This document shows, piece after piece, positions 13,831-25,949 of a stretch of 64,000 bases of DNA (the first letter of the stretch is position 1; each line of letters begins with the position of its first letter). The stretch comes from Semisulcospira habei. Taxonomy: Eukaryota; Mollusca; Gastropoda; Semisulcospiridae. The DNA lies in the NCBI GenBank assembly GCA_036245525.1, contig BTPG01000004.1, positions 216,328,093 to 216,392,092 of the forward strand. The letters are read 5' to 3'. The position numbers were made by a program, and so were the translations under genes. The notes under the pieces were generated by a model that saw only the letters and a program-made list of their open reading frames with translations, searched no databases and was not told where the DNA came from.

Positions 13831-13877
13831 ATTGTATTGTATTGTATTGTATTGTATTGTATTGTATTGTATTGTAT
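13831..13877. repeat. (ATTGT)n pentanucleotide repeat
   Basis: About nine ATTGT units directly after RTE-like copy 1. ATTGT units also precede that copy at about 9877-9892, so the retrotransposon probably landed inside an existing ATTGT tail. Confidence 0.9.
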
Positions 13878-15190
13878 ATTAATTTGGATGACCCCTCGGA
13901 AAGGTCGAGGATCACACGAGGTCGGCAAGTGTGTGTAAAATGCCAATTTTAGACAGAATTGTTTTCGTCAACATGTTTGCAAAGGTTTCAATCGAACTTG
14001 GCTCAAAGGTAGCTGATGATAAGACCTTCAATTACACAACTTCAAATCCACACTTGGTACAAAGATACCTCATGGTAAGACCTATCTATGCATATTAATT
14101 TGGATGACCCCTCGGAAAGGTCAAGGGTCACAAGAGACCGGCAAGTGTGTGTAAAATGCCAATTTTGGATAGAATTATCGTTTTCATCAACATGTTTGTA
14201 AAGTTTTCAATCGAACTTGGCTCAAAGGTAGCTGATGATAGGACCTTCAATTACACAACTTCAAACCCAAACGTGCTACAGAGATACCTGATGGTAAGAC
14301 CTATCTATGCATACTAATTTGGATCACCCATCGTAAATGGTCAAGGGTCACAAGAGGTCAAAAATGTGTATAAAATGTCAATAATTGTAGTTATTATCAA
14401 CATTTTTGCAAACTTTTCAATCAAATTTGGCACGAAGGTAGCTGATCATAAGACCATCTTATGTATCCTAATTTAGTCGACTCGTCGCAAGGGTCACGGG
14501 GATTTCACAGATGTGTGAAAAGTGATTAAAGGTTGAGAAAAAAAGTGATTTTGTTAGTGCAGAAGCCATCCCTTTACTTATTGTCAGACGTGTAGATCGG
14601 TCAGACACGTGAGCCATAAGGGCTTTGCCTTTCTTGTTCTTAAATACTATTTTCAACTTCAAACCCAAACATGGTACAGAGATACCTGATGGTAAGACCT
14701 ATCTTTGCATACTAATTTAGATGACCCCTCGGAAAAATCAAGGTCACACGAGGTCGGTAAATGTTTGAAAAATGCCATTTTGGGAGTAGAATGGTAATTT
14801 TTATCCAAGTTTTTTTTTTGCAAACTTGTTCATCAAATGTGGCTACAGTTTTTGATGGCAAGACATTTCTATGCGTACGAATACAGTTGACTCATCGCAA
14901 AGATCACGGGTCACAGTGGTTCACAGCTGTGTGAAAAAAATGCTTTAATTTTGAGGAAACATGGGTTTTTGCTGGTGGTAAAGCCAGCCCTTTACTTATT
15001 GTCACAAAAGTCACACATAAAATATGTGCATCGGTCATACCCGTGAACCATAGAGGATTTGCCTTTCTTGTATGTTAAAACACTTGTTCACTTGCTTATT
15101 TCAGTAAACTATGGGAAAGGTCAGACTAATTATGTGGATTTGTCATGCACGTGAGCTATAAAGGCTCTGCCATTCTTGTTATAGAATAAA
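13878..15190 (+). repeat. 160-bp-monomer repeat, locus C, with three tail copies
   Basis: Several body monomers (TATCTATGCATACTAATTTGG, GGTCAAGGGTCACAAGA) are followed by the family's tail (CACGTGAGCC, then GGCTTTGCC and TTCTTG) near 14608-14640 and in variant form near 15043-15070 and 15148-15180. Confidence 0.75.
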
Positions 15191-15650
15191 ATTCATTGTT
15201 TTCCTCCCTACGTCACACGACCAGTCACTTTAGCGCAAACTGTACCATGTGACCGTGATATAAAACCACTGTAGCGAAAAATGGCGGACGTTTTATAGCC
15301 CTCTCGATGAGCGTTAGGACCTCGTTTTCGAGTCTTGACAGCAACTCGGTTCGACAAAATAGCAGAAAAAAAAACGCACTAAAGTAGTCCTATTTGACGT
15401 AATACACATCATCTGCATTATTTTGTACGACGTGAGGAGCCAACTTGAACAACATTTCACCACTAATTACACAGCGCAAACAGCAAAAGCCTTCGCCAAA
15501 TCCATCTTATCGTCATGCACCGAGACATTTTCAAAGTTCGGGAAACCACGGAACAAAAATAGCTTCCGAGTTGTTGTTTTTTTTTAACCAATCAGAGACA
15601 GCAATCCTTGCAAACCGGCAACACGCTGTCGTCTGCTCAGCCACCAACAT
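15191..15650. other. Unannotated sequence
   Basis: No coding frame, RNA gene or in-window repeat match is recognised in this stretch. Confidence 0.4.
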
Positions 15651-15890
15651 TTAGTTAGTTATTTGGGTTTAACGCCGAGCAGGCGACTAAGGCCATCTCA
15701 CGGCGGGATGGGTAAAAATCTGGTCAGCCAGACTAAAACTCACAAACCAGATAGGTGAGGCTAGCGCTGGCAGAATTGTCAGTACTCAAACCAAGGGGAA
15801 TCACAGCGGGGGCAGGGGATCTAACTGTTGTCTGTCCAGCGCTGTGATTCCCCTTGGTTTGAGCCAGACTAAAGCAAGGTCTTAAGACAA
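15651..15890. repeat. SINE-like fragment and 24-bp perfect inverted repeat
   Basis: Begins TTAGTTAGTTATTTGGGTTTAACGCC, a style of sequence common at ends of invertebrate retroposons. CTCAAACCAAGGGGAATC... at 15785-15808 is perfectly complementary to 15840-15863, separated by 31 bases. Words such as CCAGACTAAA occur on both sides (about 15728 and 15864). Confidence 0.5.
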
Positions 15891-16002
15891 GATGTAAATA
15901 TAGATTAAAAATCTCAGGCTAAAATGTCGCACATGTCTTGAAAAGAAACGTCTACAGACTCTCAAAAAGGGCAAATAAAAAATTCACATAGTCAATGAAT
16001 GC

Positions 16003-19000
16003 TCAGATCTTGATAAAAATATTGCTTTCTCTCAAAAAATTGAAGATTTTGTCCGGGGGAACATCCCGGAACAAAACCTTCAAAGAGTCTGCTGTGAAGT
16101 GTTTATATCTGGTGTCAATTAGGTCAGCACAATACAGCAAAAAGTGTCGAACAGAAAACTGCTCATCACAGGCAAAACACCACGGACGCTCATCCTGTTT
16201 AAGTAAGTAAGAGTGCGTAACATACGTGTGCCCGATGTGGAGCCGAGCAAGGACAGTCTCCTCACGGCGGCTGCCGCAGCGGAAAGGTAGACTGTCAGAC
16301 AACTTAGGAAGAGCTTCATGAAGCTTGTTCCCTTCCTCTTTGTCCCACTCTGACTGCCACTCGCGGGCTATGTACGCACTAATCACAGGTTTAAAATCAC
16401 TATAGACAGTCTGTGTGTCAGGGACAGGGTCACTGCGGGCACTGTTGGCAGCAGAATCTGCGATTCTGTTGCCTTCGATGCCCACATGGCCTGGGACCCA
16501 AATAAAAATGATGTCATAATATTCCTTCATCAAGTCTGCGTAGAGCTCTCTAATCTGCACCAGCAGTGGATGGTCTGTTCCCGCGCCCTGAAGGGCCTGC
16601 AGGGCAGAAAGAGAGTCAGACAGAATCAGGAAGTTCCTTTCCCGAGATTGATAGGCATGCTTGAGTGCCAGCAGAATTGCCTGCAGTTCTGCACTAAATA
16701 CAGAGGAATGGTCAGGGAGACGGAGCTTAAATGGGCGTTTAGGATGGCGAGAGGAAATTGCGGCCGCAGCCACCCTCCCATCCTCAGACTTGGAACATCC
16801 GTATAAAGACGACAATAGCCAGGAAAAATTGAAATGAGTTCATTGAGGCTCTGTTGGTATATGGCTGGTGGAGTACAATCCTTCTTGTGGGCGGTCAAGT
16901 CCAGCAAGATGTCAGGAACTGGTAGTAGCCAGGGTGGAGTGACGTGTTGCAGAGATTCCGAAACTTTGTCCAGGTCCACTCCGGCCGCCTGCAGATGAGG
17001 TCGGACACGGAAGGAAAGTGGACGGACAGCTCCCAGATGGGCATCGTAAATCTCTGCAAACGACGGGTTAAAAACACAATCATAGGCAGGATTTTCTGGA
17101 TGGGCCTTCAGCTTCAGAACGTAGCTGAGCGTGAGGCGGATGCGGCGGAGCCTGAGAGAAGGCTCCCCTGCCTCTGCATACAGACTAGGAACTGGAGATG
17201 TCCTGAAGGCTCCCAGACATATGCGCAGACCTTGATGGTGAATTGTGTTCAGACGCTGTAGAACAGACTTTGAAGCCGAGCCATATACCACAGAGCCATA
17301 ATCCAGTTTGGACCGAACAAGGGCCCGGTACAGACGAAGTAAGACAATGCGGTCTGCACCCCAGTCAGTACGACCAACGACACGAAGAATGTAGAGGGCC
17401 TTCTGACAAGAGGTTCTAAGGTAGTTAACATGGTTGCAGAAGGTCAATCTTTTGTCAAAGATGACCCCCAGAAACTTTGCCTCTTCAGCCACCTGAATTG
17501 GCACTCCAGCAATGCTCAGGGTAAGTTTTGGGAAAACTTTCGTCTGGTTAGTAAAATGCACACAGACTGTCTTGGAGGGCGAGAACCTGAATCCGTTGAG
17601 AGATACCCACCCCTGGGTGCGATCAACGCACAGCTGCAAGCGCCTCCCAAGGGACGCAAGTCCTCGACCTCGTGCACACAAAGCAAAGTCGTCGACAAAC
17701 AAAGAGCATTCAGAATCATCCTTGACGGCCTTTACAATGTTATTTATTTTAATGCTAAATAAAACAGGAGATAGAATGCTGCCCTGTGGGACACCCATCT
17801 CCTGTTCAAAGGAGTCGGAGAGGGTGGAGCCCACACGGACATAAAACGACCTGTTAGACAAAAAATTGTGAATAAATCAGGCAGGTGCCCTTTAAAACCC
17901 ATGTCCGACAAATCAGACATTATACCATACTTCCAGGTAGTGTCATATGCCTTTTCAAGATCAAAGAAAATTGCATAGACATGCTGCTTGTTGACAAAAG
18001 CATCTCGGATAAAAGACTCAAAGCGGACTAAATGGTCAGTTGTACTACGGAAGCGCCGGAAACCGCACTGGAGGTCTGTGATGAGACCGCGTGACTCAAG
18101 ATGCCACACCAGTCGGGCGTTGACCAAGCGTTCCATAGTCTTACATAACCATGATGTCACAGCTATTGGCCGGTAGTTGCCCGGGTCGAAAGGATCCTTA
18201 CCCGGCTTGGGGATTGGCACAACCACAGCCTGGCGCCAAGATGGCGGAAAATGACCGGTTATCCAGATATGGTTAAAGGCCTTGAGAAGTACAAGGAGTG
18301 AATCCTCAGGCAGATGAGTTAGGAGCTGATAATGGATGGTATCTAATCCAGCAGCAGAGTCAGTACATTTCTGCATGGCTTGCTGCAATTCTGAAAACGT
18401 AAAGGGGACATTATAGTCTTCCGAGTTATCTGATATAAAATCACAAGCACAAGATTCTCGCTTCTCCTTCTCTCTCTGGAAGAAAGGTGAATAATGCTCT
18501 GTTGAAGAATTATGGGCAATGGTGGAGGCAAGCAAATTGGCCACAGCCTTTTTATCTGTGACCAAACTGGCACCATCTCTAAGATGTCCGACAGAAGCCG
18601 AGCCACCCCTGCCCCTAATTTTTCGAACAGCCTTCCAGACTTTTTGGGACGGAGTCCTAGAAGATAAAGATGAGACGAAGCGTCTCCAGGAAGCACGGCG
18701 TTCGCGTTTAAAAATGTAACGGGCTTTCGCCCGCTGTCTTTTAAATGTTAAAATATTTGCTTGCGACGGATTACGAAAAGCACGTCGCTGAGCAGATTTG
18801 CGTATTTTTTGGGCCTTGCGGCACTCTTCATTGAACCATGGTACTCTCGGCTTCCGAGGGACTGATGTGGAAGTTCTAGGAATGGTTTCACCTGCTACGT
18901 CCAACAAAATCAAAGTAAAACAAGAAACAGGTTCTTCAGCTGACATGACCACCTCCTCTGTAAGACGAGACTGACAGAGGGAGGCGAACAGAGGCCAGTT

Positions 19001-19694
19001 AGCTTTCTTGAGATTCCAGCGCCCCACCGGCGAATCCACCTCACAGCTGACCGATGACAGAACTACTGGGAAGTGGTCACTACCACACAGGTCATCGTGA
19101 ACCTTCCAGTCAAAGTCCAGCATGAGAGAAGGATCACACACAGTGAGGTCTAGAACAGAACTAGATCCTGAACCTGAGTTAGAGTATGTAGGTGAGCCAT
19201 CGTTAAAGACACATAGGTTAAGTTGAGAAAAAAACATCTTCTAACATCTGACCTCTGCCATCATAGTGGTCACTACCCCAAAGGTGAGCGTGACCGTTAA
19301 AATCCCCCATAAGAATAAAGGGAGGGGGCAGTTGATCTACTAAGTTAAAACTATCATTGCTACTGACCCGCAGTGATGGTGGCAGGTAAATACTGCATAC
19401 GGTTATGGTCTTCTTCAAGGTAACCCGAGCTGCGACAGCCTGAAGACAGGTGTCGATGCTAACGGGGCTACATAAAATTTGGTTACTAATGAGAAGAGCC
19501 GCTCCACCCGAGCGCCTCTCCGAATCAGAGCCTTTGTGTATAACGTTAAAACCATTAAAGGATACATGGTCAGAATTCTTCAGGTAAGTCTCCTGAAGAG
19601 ATATTACTGAGGGGTTATAGAACTTGACTAAAAGACGTAATTCCTCAAAGTTAGCTTGAAAACCACGACAATTCCACTGAAGCATAGAGTACAT
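16003..19694 (-). pseudogene. I/Nimb-like LINE ORF2: endonuclease, RT, RNase H
   Basis: Reading the minus strand from 19694: an EEP endonuclease (MLQWNCRGFQANFEEL, LQETYL, ILMGDFNGH, then CGSDHFPVV across a frame change near 19225), an RT (NYRPIAVTSWLCKTMERLV, GFRRFRSTTDHLVRF, YAIFFDLEKAYDTTW, GVPQGSILSPVLF, CSLFVDDFALC, where the usual YADD/FADD is FVDD), an RNase H (YTD, SAELQAILLAL, LSDSLSAL, WVPGHVGIEGNRIAD) and a C-terminal Cys/His block (CFACDEQFSVRHFLLYC). The frame changes near 19225, 17860 and 16800; the first two lie beside A-runs of 6-7 bases. It would copy the element by target-primed reverse transcription. Overall length fits a complete ORF2. Confidence 0.85.
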
Positions 19695-19703
19695 GATTAT
19701 GTC

Positions 19704-21167
19704 TTATCTGGGGGTGATGAGTTTTTCCCCCCTTTTTCCTTTACCTTGGAAGGAGTTGAAGAAACAGAGGGGGGGCCGGCTCCCGGGCCTCCTCTGGTTC
19801 TTCAGAGATGAAGGGGGTGGAGCTGCCGCAAAATCAGCAACGACAACTTCCACTCCCTCCATCCGCTCCTCCAGTGCAGCATATTTGTTTTGAAGGGGGA
19901 CATCAGTGTTCCCCTTCTGGGTCCGTGTGCACAGCGGTCCCATAGTTTTCTTAGACCCCTGGTCCTGGGCAGCGTTCCTGCCGCTAGAGTTAGCGGCCTT
20001 AGAAGGCTGACCAGAGCCAGAAGCCTTTGGAGTTGCCTGACTAACAGGTTTGGGTGGTGGCTGAGGCTTAGGGGCAACAGAAGGCGGCACAACCGGACCG
20101 GCAGTGTCCGCCTTCTGCGTTCCCTGGCTCCTCTTCACCACCGGAGGAGGGTTACTCTCAAGGGGCGAGATGAGCCGAGGCTCCGCCCCCAACCAAGAAG
20201 TTGGGGTCTGACATGAAAAGTCTTTGGTGGGGCACTTGCCTGCCACCGCTGCACTGAAAGTATATACTGAGGTGTTAGAGGTTGGGGCAGCCACAGCTGC
20301 ACCAGAGCCTTCAACCAGTTTTTTGGCATCTAGAAAGGACAGCCCCTTCTCCACACGCACCTGCTGAATCTTGCACTCGGATATCCAACGAGGGCATTTC
20401 TTATCCGAAGCCATATGCGCCCCCTGGCAATTCACACACACGGGGGTGGCTGTGCAGGACTCAGCAGAGTGTCCAGGCTTAGTGCAACGGGCGCATGAAG
20501 CCTCCGCCTGACGGCAGGTCTTCTGCCCATGGCCATACTTTTGGCACTTAAAGCACCGGAGGGGGAGAGGGACGTACTTTTTCACTCTCAAGGAGTAGTA
20601 ACCTCCCCAGATGGTAGTAGGAGGGGTGGAGGTGCCAAACGTCAGGATAATGGTAGGGAGACGGATCTCCCCACCACCTCGCTTGGAAGCGAAGCGCCTG
20701 ACGTAAGTCACCCCCTGAGACTTAAGGTTCCGTACAAGTTCATCTTCTGACAGTTCTGCCACAGCTTGATCTTTGATTACGCCTCTTGACGAATTCATAG
20801 TCTTGTGGGGTGTGACCTCCACCGGAGTGTCTCCGATGGAAGAGAGCCCCAGTAGCCCGCTGGAGTGTGCCCGGGTACGGCACTCCACCAGCAAGTCACC
20901 AGACCTGAGGCGCTGGGCGTAAGGCCTGCCAACACGGCTCCTGAGGGTCTCCCCCACCAGAAAAGGATGTAGCTTGGTAACAGGCTTCTCCTTCACCTTG
21001 CTATGGACAATGAGGAAGCGAGGCCATACGGCTGACGCCTGAGGCGTCGCTTCCTCACAGTCCGAGTCACTGTCATGTTCAATGTTGGTGGCTATGTGCC
21101 GCTTCTGTGCAAGTTTTTTTTTTTGTTGTTGTTGTTTTATCCATATTATAATAGTAGAGATATTCAT
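19704..21167 (-). CDS. I/Nimb-like LINE ORF1 with zinc knuckles
   Basis: An uninterrupted minus-strand frame. I take the start at 21167 (MNISTIIIWIK); the frame is open further up to 21365, but that part overlaps leader-like sequence. An N-terminal acidic stretch (EHDSDSDCEEATPQ) precedes a conserved region (VWPRFLIVHSK, LRSGDLLVEC, VEVTPHKTMNSSRGVI). Three CCHC-type clusters follow (CFKCQKYGHGQKTC, CARCTKPGHSAESC, CVNCQGAHMASDKKC), then a Pro/Lys-rich tail of about 190 residues. This is the RNA-binding, gag-like protein that packages the element's transcript. It ends just before ORF2, as in I-group LINEs. Confidence 0.85.
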   Translation of the reverse strand: MNISTIIIWIKQQQQKKKLAQKRHIATNIEHDSDSDCEEATPQASAVWPRFLIVHSKVKEKPVTKLHPFLVGETLRSRVGRPYAQRLRSGDLLVECRTRAHSSGLLGLSSIGDTPVEVTPHKTMNSSRGVIKDQAVAELSEDELVRNLKSQGVTYVRRFASKRGGGEIRLPTIILTFGTSTPPTTIWGGYYSLRVKKYVPLPLRCFKCQKYGHGQKTCRQAEASCARCTKPGHSAESCTATPVCVNCQGAHMASDKKCPRWISECKIQQVRVEKGLSFLDAKKLVEGSGAAVAAPTSNTSVYTFSAAVAGKCPTKDFSCQTPTSWLGAEPRLISPLESNPPPVVKRSQGTQKADTAGPVVPPSVAPKPQPPPKPVSQATPKASGSGQPSKAANSSGRNAAQDQGSKKTMGPLCTRTQKGNTDVPLQNKYAALEERMEGVEVVVADFAAAPPPSSLKNQRRPGSRPPLCFFNSFQGKGKRGEKLITPR

Positions 21168-21900
21168 CCCCCGGGGGTCCCCGCCCGCCACCGAGCCCAA
21201 CAAGGGAAAGTGCAAATGTCGGCGGGTCTCCAGCCGACGCACAATGGAGACTGCCCGAAAGATATACTCAAGGGGGTAAGCCCGATTGAACCGTTTGAGC
21301 CACCGCCTTCTATCACACTGTTGAATGCAGGGGAATACTGGCGTAAAGCACCTAATCAGCAGCAAAAGCTATAGCATGGTGCTCCGTATATCAACCCGCA
21401 TGTCAATAGTGGGATAGGGCTCAACGTGACAAGAGCCGATTGACTAGGCCGGTACGACTAGCCTCCCGTTTAGGTAGAAGTCAAGGCCGAAGTGAAGTGT
21501 TGGCACCAGTGAGCCGCAGCCCAAAGGGAACCACAGCCACCAGGATCCTCTTCTCCCCCGACACGGGTCTCCAAGCACGGCAAACACTTGGGATCCAAAG
21601 GACTAAAAAGTCACGAGTATTTTTAAGGACCAATCCAACATGGTACGACCTAGGTTAGCACAGCTCCTTAAAAACCGGACCAGTAAAAAGACTGAACAAC
21701 ATATCTACTGACATCAAGTCCTAATCCTGGACAAAGATGGCACCCGTCTGCTAGCCCACTCAGTCAGGGACTGAGCGGACTACCCACCTACGCCACAATT
21801 TCACCAAAGCACAGAGCGGGACTATCTGAAGTAAAACATCTCACGAATTTTTGAAGACTATCTGACATCATGTCAACGCTGTAAAATAAAATCTTACCTT
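21168..21900 (-). mobile_element. Probable 5' UTR of the I/Nimb-like element
   Basis: Leader-like sequence upstream of ORF1 with no ORF of its own. The element's 5' boundary cannot be fixed; a change toward AT-rich, unmatched sequence is seen near 21890-21950. Confidence 0.45.
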
Positions 21901-22424
21901 AAAATCCATCTCAGCACTAGACCTGCTGTTAATAACGAGCGTTTTTTTGGTATTCCTTTTTTCCAGATATCCCAACACACATGACACTTTAGGATATAAC
22001 AACAACAATCTGCTGCACACTCGAAGCATCCCCTTCAGTCATCTTGAATCTAAAAACACGGCAAGGCACCATGCTAACTTGCACAAGCTGTCACATCAGT
22101 GCTCAAATGCCGAACGCTTCATCAAAAAGTTCTTAATTTTTCTGAATCACACAGCAGTCAAGAGGCACTGTCACAGTCATACTTTAACGACCTTTTATAG
22201 ACATTGCAGCTTGAATCATTCTGTACACAAGCCAAGATTAGCTTTTTACTCGCGAAACTTGCGCTTCACACGAAATCATGCTACGTCACACTCTGTCTCG
22301 TAAAGACAGGGAATCCCCAGCAGAACAAGTATATTCAATGGTGTCACCTATCCGCCACAGAAGCGGCCGTCTTCATAAACCGGATTTTTTCTAAACAATA
22401 AACGGAGGAAGGAAAACAAATACG
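21901..22424. other. Unannotated sequence
   Basis: Short random-looking ORFs only; nothing recognised. Confidence 0.4.
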
Positions 22425-22576
22425 TTATTGGTCGGATGGGTTCGCTACACGGACCTTTGTAGGCCGTCGTGAGGTCAAAGGAATCATTGTTCCCTTCAGG
22501 CCTTCGGGGTACAATGATTCCTTTGACCTCCCTCAGGCTTACAAAGGTCGGTGTAGCGAAGCCCTCCGACCAATAA
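22425..22576. mobile_element. Fold-back element, 152 bp
   Basis: Imperfect inverted repeat from TTATTGGTCGGA to its complement at 22565-22576. The inner 20 bp (22471-22490 against 22511-22530) pair perfectly around a GC-rich centre. No target duplication is obvious beyond the TTATTG/CAATAA ends. Confidence 0.65.
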
Positions 22577-23923
22577 CTTATATTATCGAATAAAATTCAT
22601 GTGTGTATCTGTTGTTACCTATAACGAAACAAGCAAAATCATTATTGATTTAATGTTACAAAATCGTGATACATTTAGACTCAGGTCATTATAATTTTAT
22701 ATGTCCCAAGATTGAAAATACATGTCAATACAAATAATAGTAATATTTTCAGCAGTCACTCAACATTCCATGCATACAAATTAAAAGCTCCCATCACAGG
22801 CTCTATATACATTATGTTTCCATACCGACACAGATTCAAAATATATTCATAAAGTGCATTAAGAGCAAAGATATAACCAATAGTATCTTCGATAAGAGTA
22901 ATATTAATGTTAATTACCTGCATGTTGATTAACCCACTTGTGAACACGGACACCGGTACTGTTCACAGAATCAGTGGCCGCGTCCACATGAGGGTTAAGC
23001 TTTGTGCTACTATTGACCTCAAGCGCTGAGAGGAATTGATTTTGGAAGAGTTGCATGTGTACTACAGTCATCTATGCATACTTTCCACAGTTTACATCGA
23101 CCCTGTAAAGAGCTTTCACAACAGTGCTCTGTCTCTTATTTGCCCGCATTCTGGCCAGGTGAACGGATCGCTATCGCATTATACAGGTCGTTTGACACGT
23201 TTTTCCCCACATATCTCCGGCAGATCTCGATATCGAGGTCATGCATGCAGACTTCATATATGCCTGCACTGTTTCAGGATTGAAAACTCGGCCAATTCAC
23301 GTGAAACTGGATCTTTCTTATTATGGGCTGGGCATCTTTAGGAATGCAAATTCAGTCATTTCATGAAGAATTTCAAAATGTTTACGACTGTAAAGCAAAA
23401 GAGACACATTATTCGAGTTTCTTAAAAGTAAATTGTATTAGCTCAACTGTCACTGAATGATATGTGTTATAGGATTGGTATAGAAAGGTGGTTCTTTGCC
23501 GAGATATTTGCGAAACACGTTGTGCGTTCCGATGTCAAACGTCTTATAACAGAGTATACTGTAGTCTGCTGCTATTGTGGGCAAACCAGTGCTTCTCAAT
23601 GACCGGCCTGTTGCGCTCGAGGTCATTAGGACAGCAAGTGTTTAAGAAGAAAAAAGAACCCATATGAATACATTGTCATTGTTCTTCCCAAGGTGCGTCT
23701 CAGTATATTGTCCTCGGTGGTCGGATTTCATCGAGATGATGCAAACGAGTTTGAGCAGGCTCTGTGTGTGATGGATTACATATTGTATATGCCCATGGAT
23801 CTTCCTCTCGGTTATGAGGTTGGTTATCATCACTAATTACTCGAGTGTGTGTGTATGTGTGTGTGCGCGCGTGCGTGTGTGTGTGTTTGTTTGTTTGTTT
23901 GTTTGTGTGTCATAGTGTATTTG

Positions 23924-23926
<3 letters not shown>
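22577..23926. other. Unannotated AT-rich sequence with one repeat fragment
   Basis: No coding frame is convincing. About 23400-23560 resembles 32570-32760 (shared words CAACTG, CACTG, ATGATAT and CGTTGTGCG), so it contains a dispersed repeat. A GT/TTTG microsatellite begins near 23844. Confidence 0.4.
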
Positions 23927-23986
<60 letters not shown>

Positions 23987-24063
23987 GGTGTGTTTGATTC
24001 TCTTTCTCTCTCTCACTCTCTCTGAGAGCGAGAGAGAGAGAAAGAGAGTCACTCTCTGAATGT
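23844..24063. repeat. GT, TTTG and (TC)n microsatellite cluster
   Basis: A GT/GTTT-rich stretch is followed by pure (TC)n at 23927-23984, then mixed TC/GA hairpin-like sequence (TCTCTCTGAGAGCGAGAG) to about 24050. Confidence 0.9.
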
Positions 24064-24343
24064 GTGTGTGGTGTTTGTACACCTACGTGATCAGAAATTT
24101 CGTAGCATACGTGTGATTCTTATACGAAGGTGGTTAGTGACTTGCGGGCAATTTTGGGCGCGGGCGGGAAGAGAGCGGTCCCACGAGTTGGGGAACCCTA
24201 ATGTCAAAAAGAGATCAAACAGTAATGGAATATGACAGGTAGAAAATAAAAGAGGAAGAAAAAATAGATTGAAATTTACGACGTCGGACATCACAATACC
24301 ACGGATGGTACCCGCCGTACGCCTATTTTAACCGGTACACATG

Positions 24344-24423
24344 TTCATTCTTTCGCGGCCAGACGCATCCGGATGCGCGGCTTATGCCGCGCATCCGGAT
24401 GCGGCTGGCCGCGAATTAGTTGA
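24344..24423. mobile_element. GC-rich palindromic fold-back element, copy 1
   Basis: Long inverted repeat centred on GCGGCTTATGCCGC with arms containing GCATCCGGATGCG and outer CGCGGCC/GGCCGCG. It is the degenerate relative of the TTAA-flanked element at 33429-33508; here the flanks are TTCA and TTGA. Confidence 0.7.
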
Positions 24424-24849
24424 GGTCATTGCAAGTATTAAGAAGCGGCAGACCACGTCAGAAATCGGCATCAGATCTTCTGAAAAACGGCATAATCTGT
24501 AACATATTTGGACTTTTGTGAAGCATAAATACCTGTAGTTCATAAGCTAGCCCGTTTACCATGCACCCCCCCCCCCACCCCAGTACTCAATAAGATGGGT
24601 TACAAAGTGTACCTTAGTATGTCCTGAGATGTTTAAACCATGTTCCCCGAAAATCTTTTGAAACACACCAGAGATATAGCCGATGGCGCAAGGGTACCCA
24701 CATTCACGCTCTTAGCGGATGCTAATATGAGGTTGAAAAATATTTCCCTCTAAATAAACTAGAATTCATTCCAGAAGCCCAAATCAGGCAATATTATGTT
24801 AAGGCACACATTCTGCATCCTCTGCAAAAAACAGAATGAAAACATATTG
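24424..24849. other. Unannotated sequence
   Basis: Contains a short C-tract near 24568; nothing else recognised. Confidence 0.4.
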
Positions 24850-25945
24850 AATCTCTGGCTCACAGTGAAGGTATTTGTGCACCCATTAAACGGCCATTTC
24901 CGCGAAATCACAAAAAACGACAAAAATAATGTGTCAGATGCCTTCAGACGTTTTCTATATCACCGACAGTCTATTTTCAGGCTTACGTCATTAAACAGGA
25001 TGTCATAATTATTATAAAGTTGACTAGGTGATGCTGTGATCATTGTGAGTGCCACAGTGATTGATTTTGTATCCCTACCCTCAAGTTGTAAAAATACACA
25101 AAATTAATTAGAAAAAAATACTAAATTTATTTCATTTCATTTTGACCTCTCTTTACCTATTAAGTTTCAATAATGTGAGCATAAGTGCAAGAAAATAAGG
25201 AAAGTCGGCATCGTGGTGAATGATAGCTTTTGCCCCATTTACATTTGCCGAATTGGGAAACGTGCGTTGTTTCCGATGCCCTCAGAAATTATGCATACAA
25301 CGGAAAGGTCTTTTGAGGCTTTATTTTTTAGGACAGAGTACCACAGTTACTCCCAACCTGATTTTAAGATGCTGTGATGGATTTAGTGGCCACAGTGGCT
25401 AAATCTGCTGCCCTACCCCCATTTTACCAGTACGCAAAGGAACGCAAAATAATCATAACAATTGCTTATGCCATACTCCTCTGTTTAAATAGTTTTGTTG
25501 CCAGTTTTCTTACCAAATATGCATATTGAGCATAAACATTTGTGATCATTTAATTATTGATTGTACATTGCTTAACGTCCCGACAGCAACAAGGCTTTCT
25601 CAGGACGTGCCTGCACTGCTTGTGAAAAAAAAAACTATACAGAAAATTGAATGTATGTCGCCAGCCGGTCAAATACGTTAAATAAACCTACAACATGGGG
25701 CCTAAATAAAGCTAAGACCATTTAGCAACACACATCCAATATCAAGAGCTACAGGCAGTGCAGACAGTTGGGAGAGTTTTAAATAGACAAATACAGGTGA
25801 ATGGACCAAAGGTAGACAGAAACACATGCCCCAGAATAGAAAGGAAACCCACCCTGTGGGGCTGACCAGGGTGACCCTGGGAACTAAACGTCAATGTGAG
25901 CCATCAATTTAATTGTAATTCTTTTTTAGTTGAGGCATGTTTAAC
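24850..25945. repeat. Dispersed repeat block, paralogous to 29070-29610
   Basis: 24850-25130 matches 29325-29610 in the same orientation (shared TCTGGCTCACAGTGAAGG, GCTTACGTCATTA, AGGTGATGCTGTGAT). 25410-25555 and 25889-25945 match 29075-29250 in inverse orientation (CCAGTACGCAAAGGAACGC). A diverged internal duplication is also seen: GATGCTGTGAT...GCCACAGTG near 25030 recurs near 25370. The retroposon at 25556-25888 is nested inside. Confidence 0.65.
25556..25888 (-). mobile_element. 5'-truncated copy of the 138-527 retroposon
   Basis: Minus-strand match to about 195-527 of the first copy, including the CGGGACGTTAAGCAATGTAC 3' end. The paralogous block at 29070-29250 lacks it and gives the empty site near 29112. 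Confidence 0.7.
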
Positions 25946-25949
25946 AAGG

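Noticed and set aside
13831..13877. CRISPR-like or regulatory tandem array
   Set aside because: Simple pentanucleotide repeat in animal DNA; there are no spacers.
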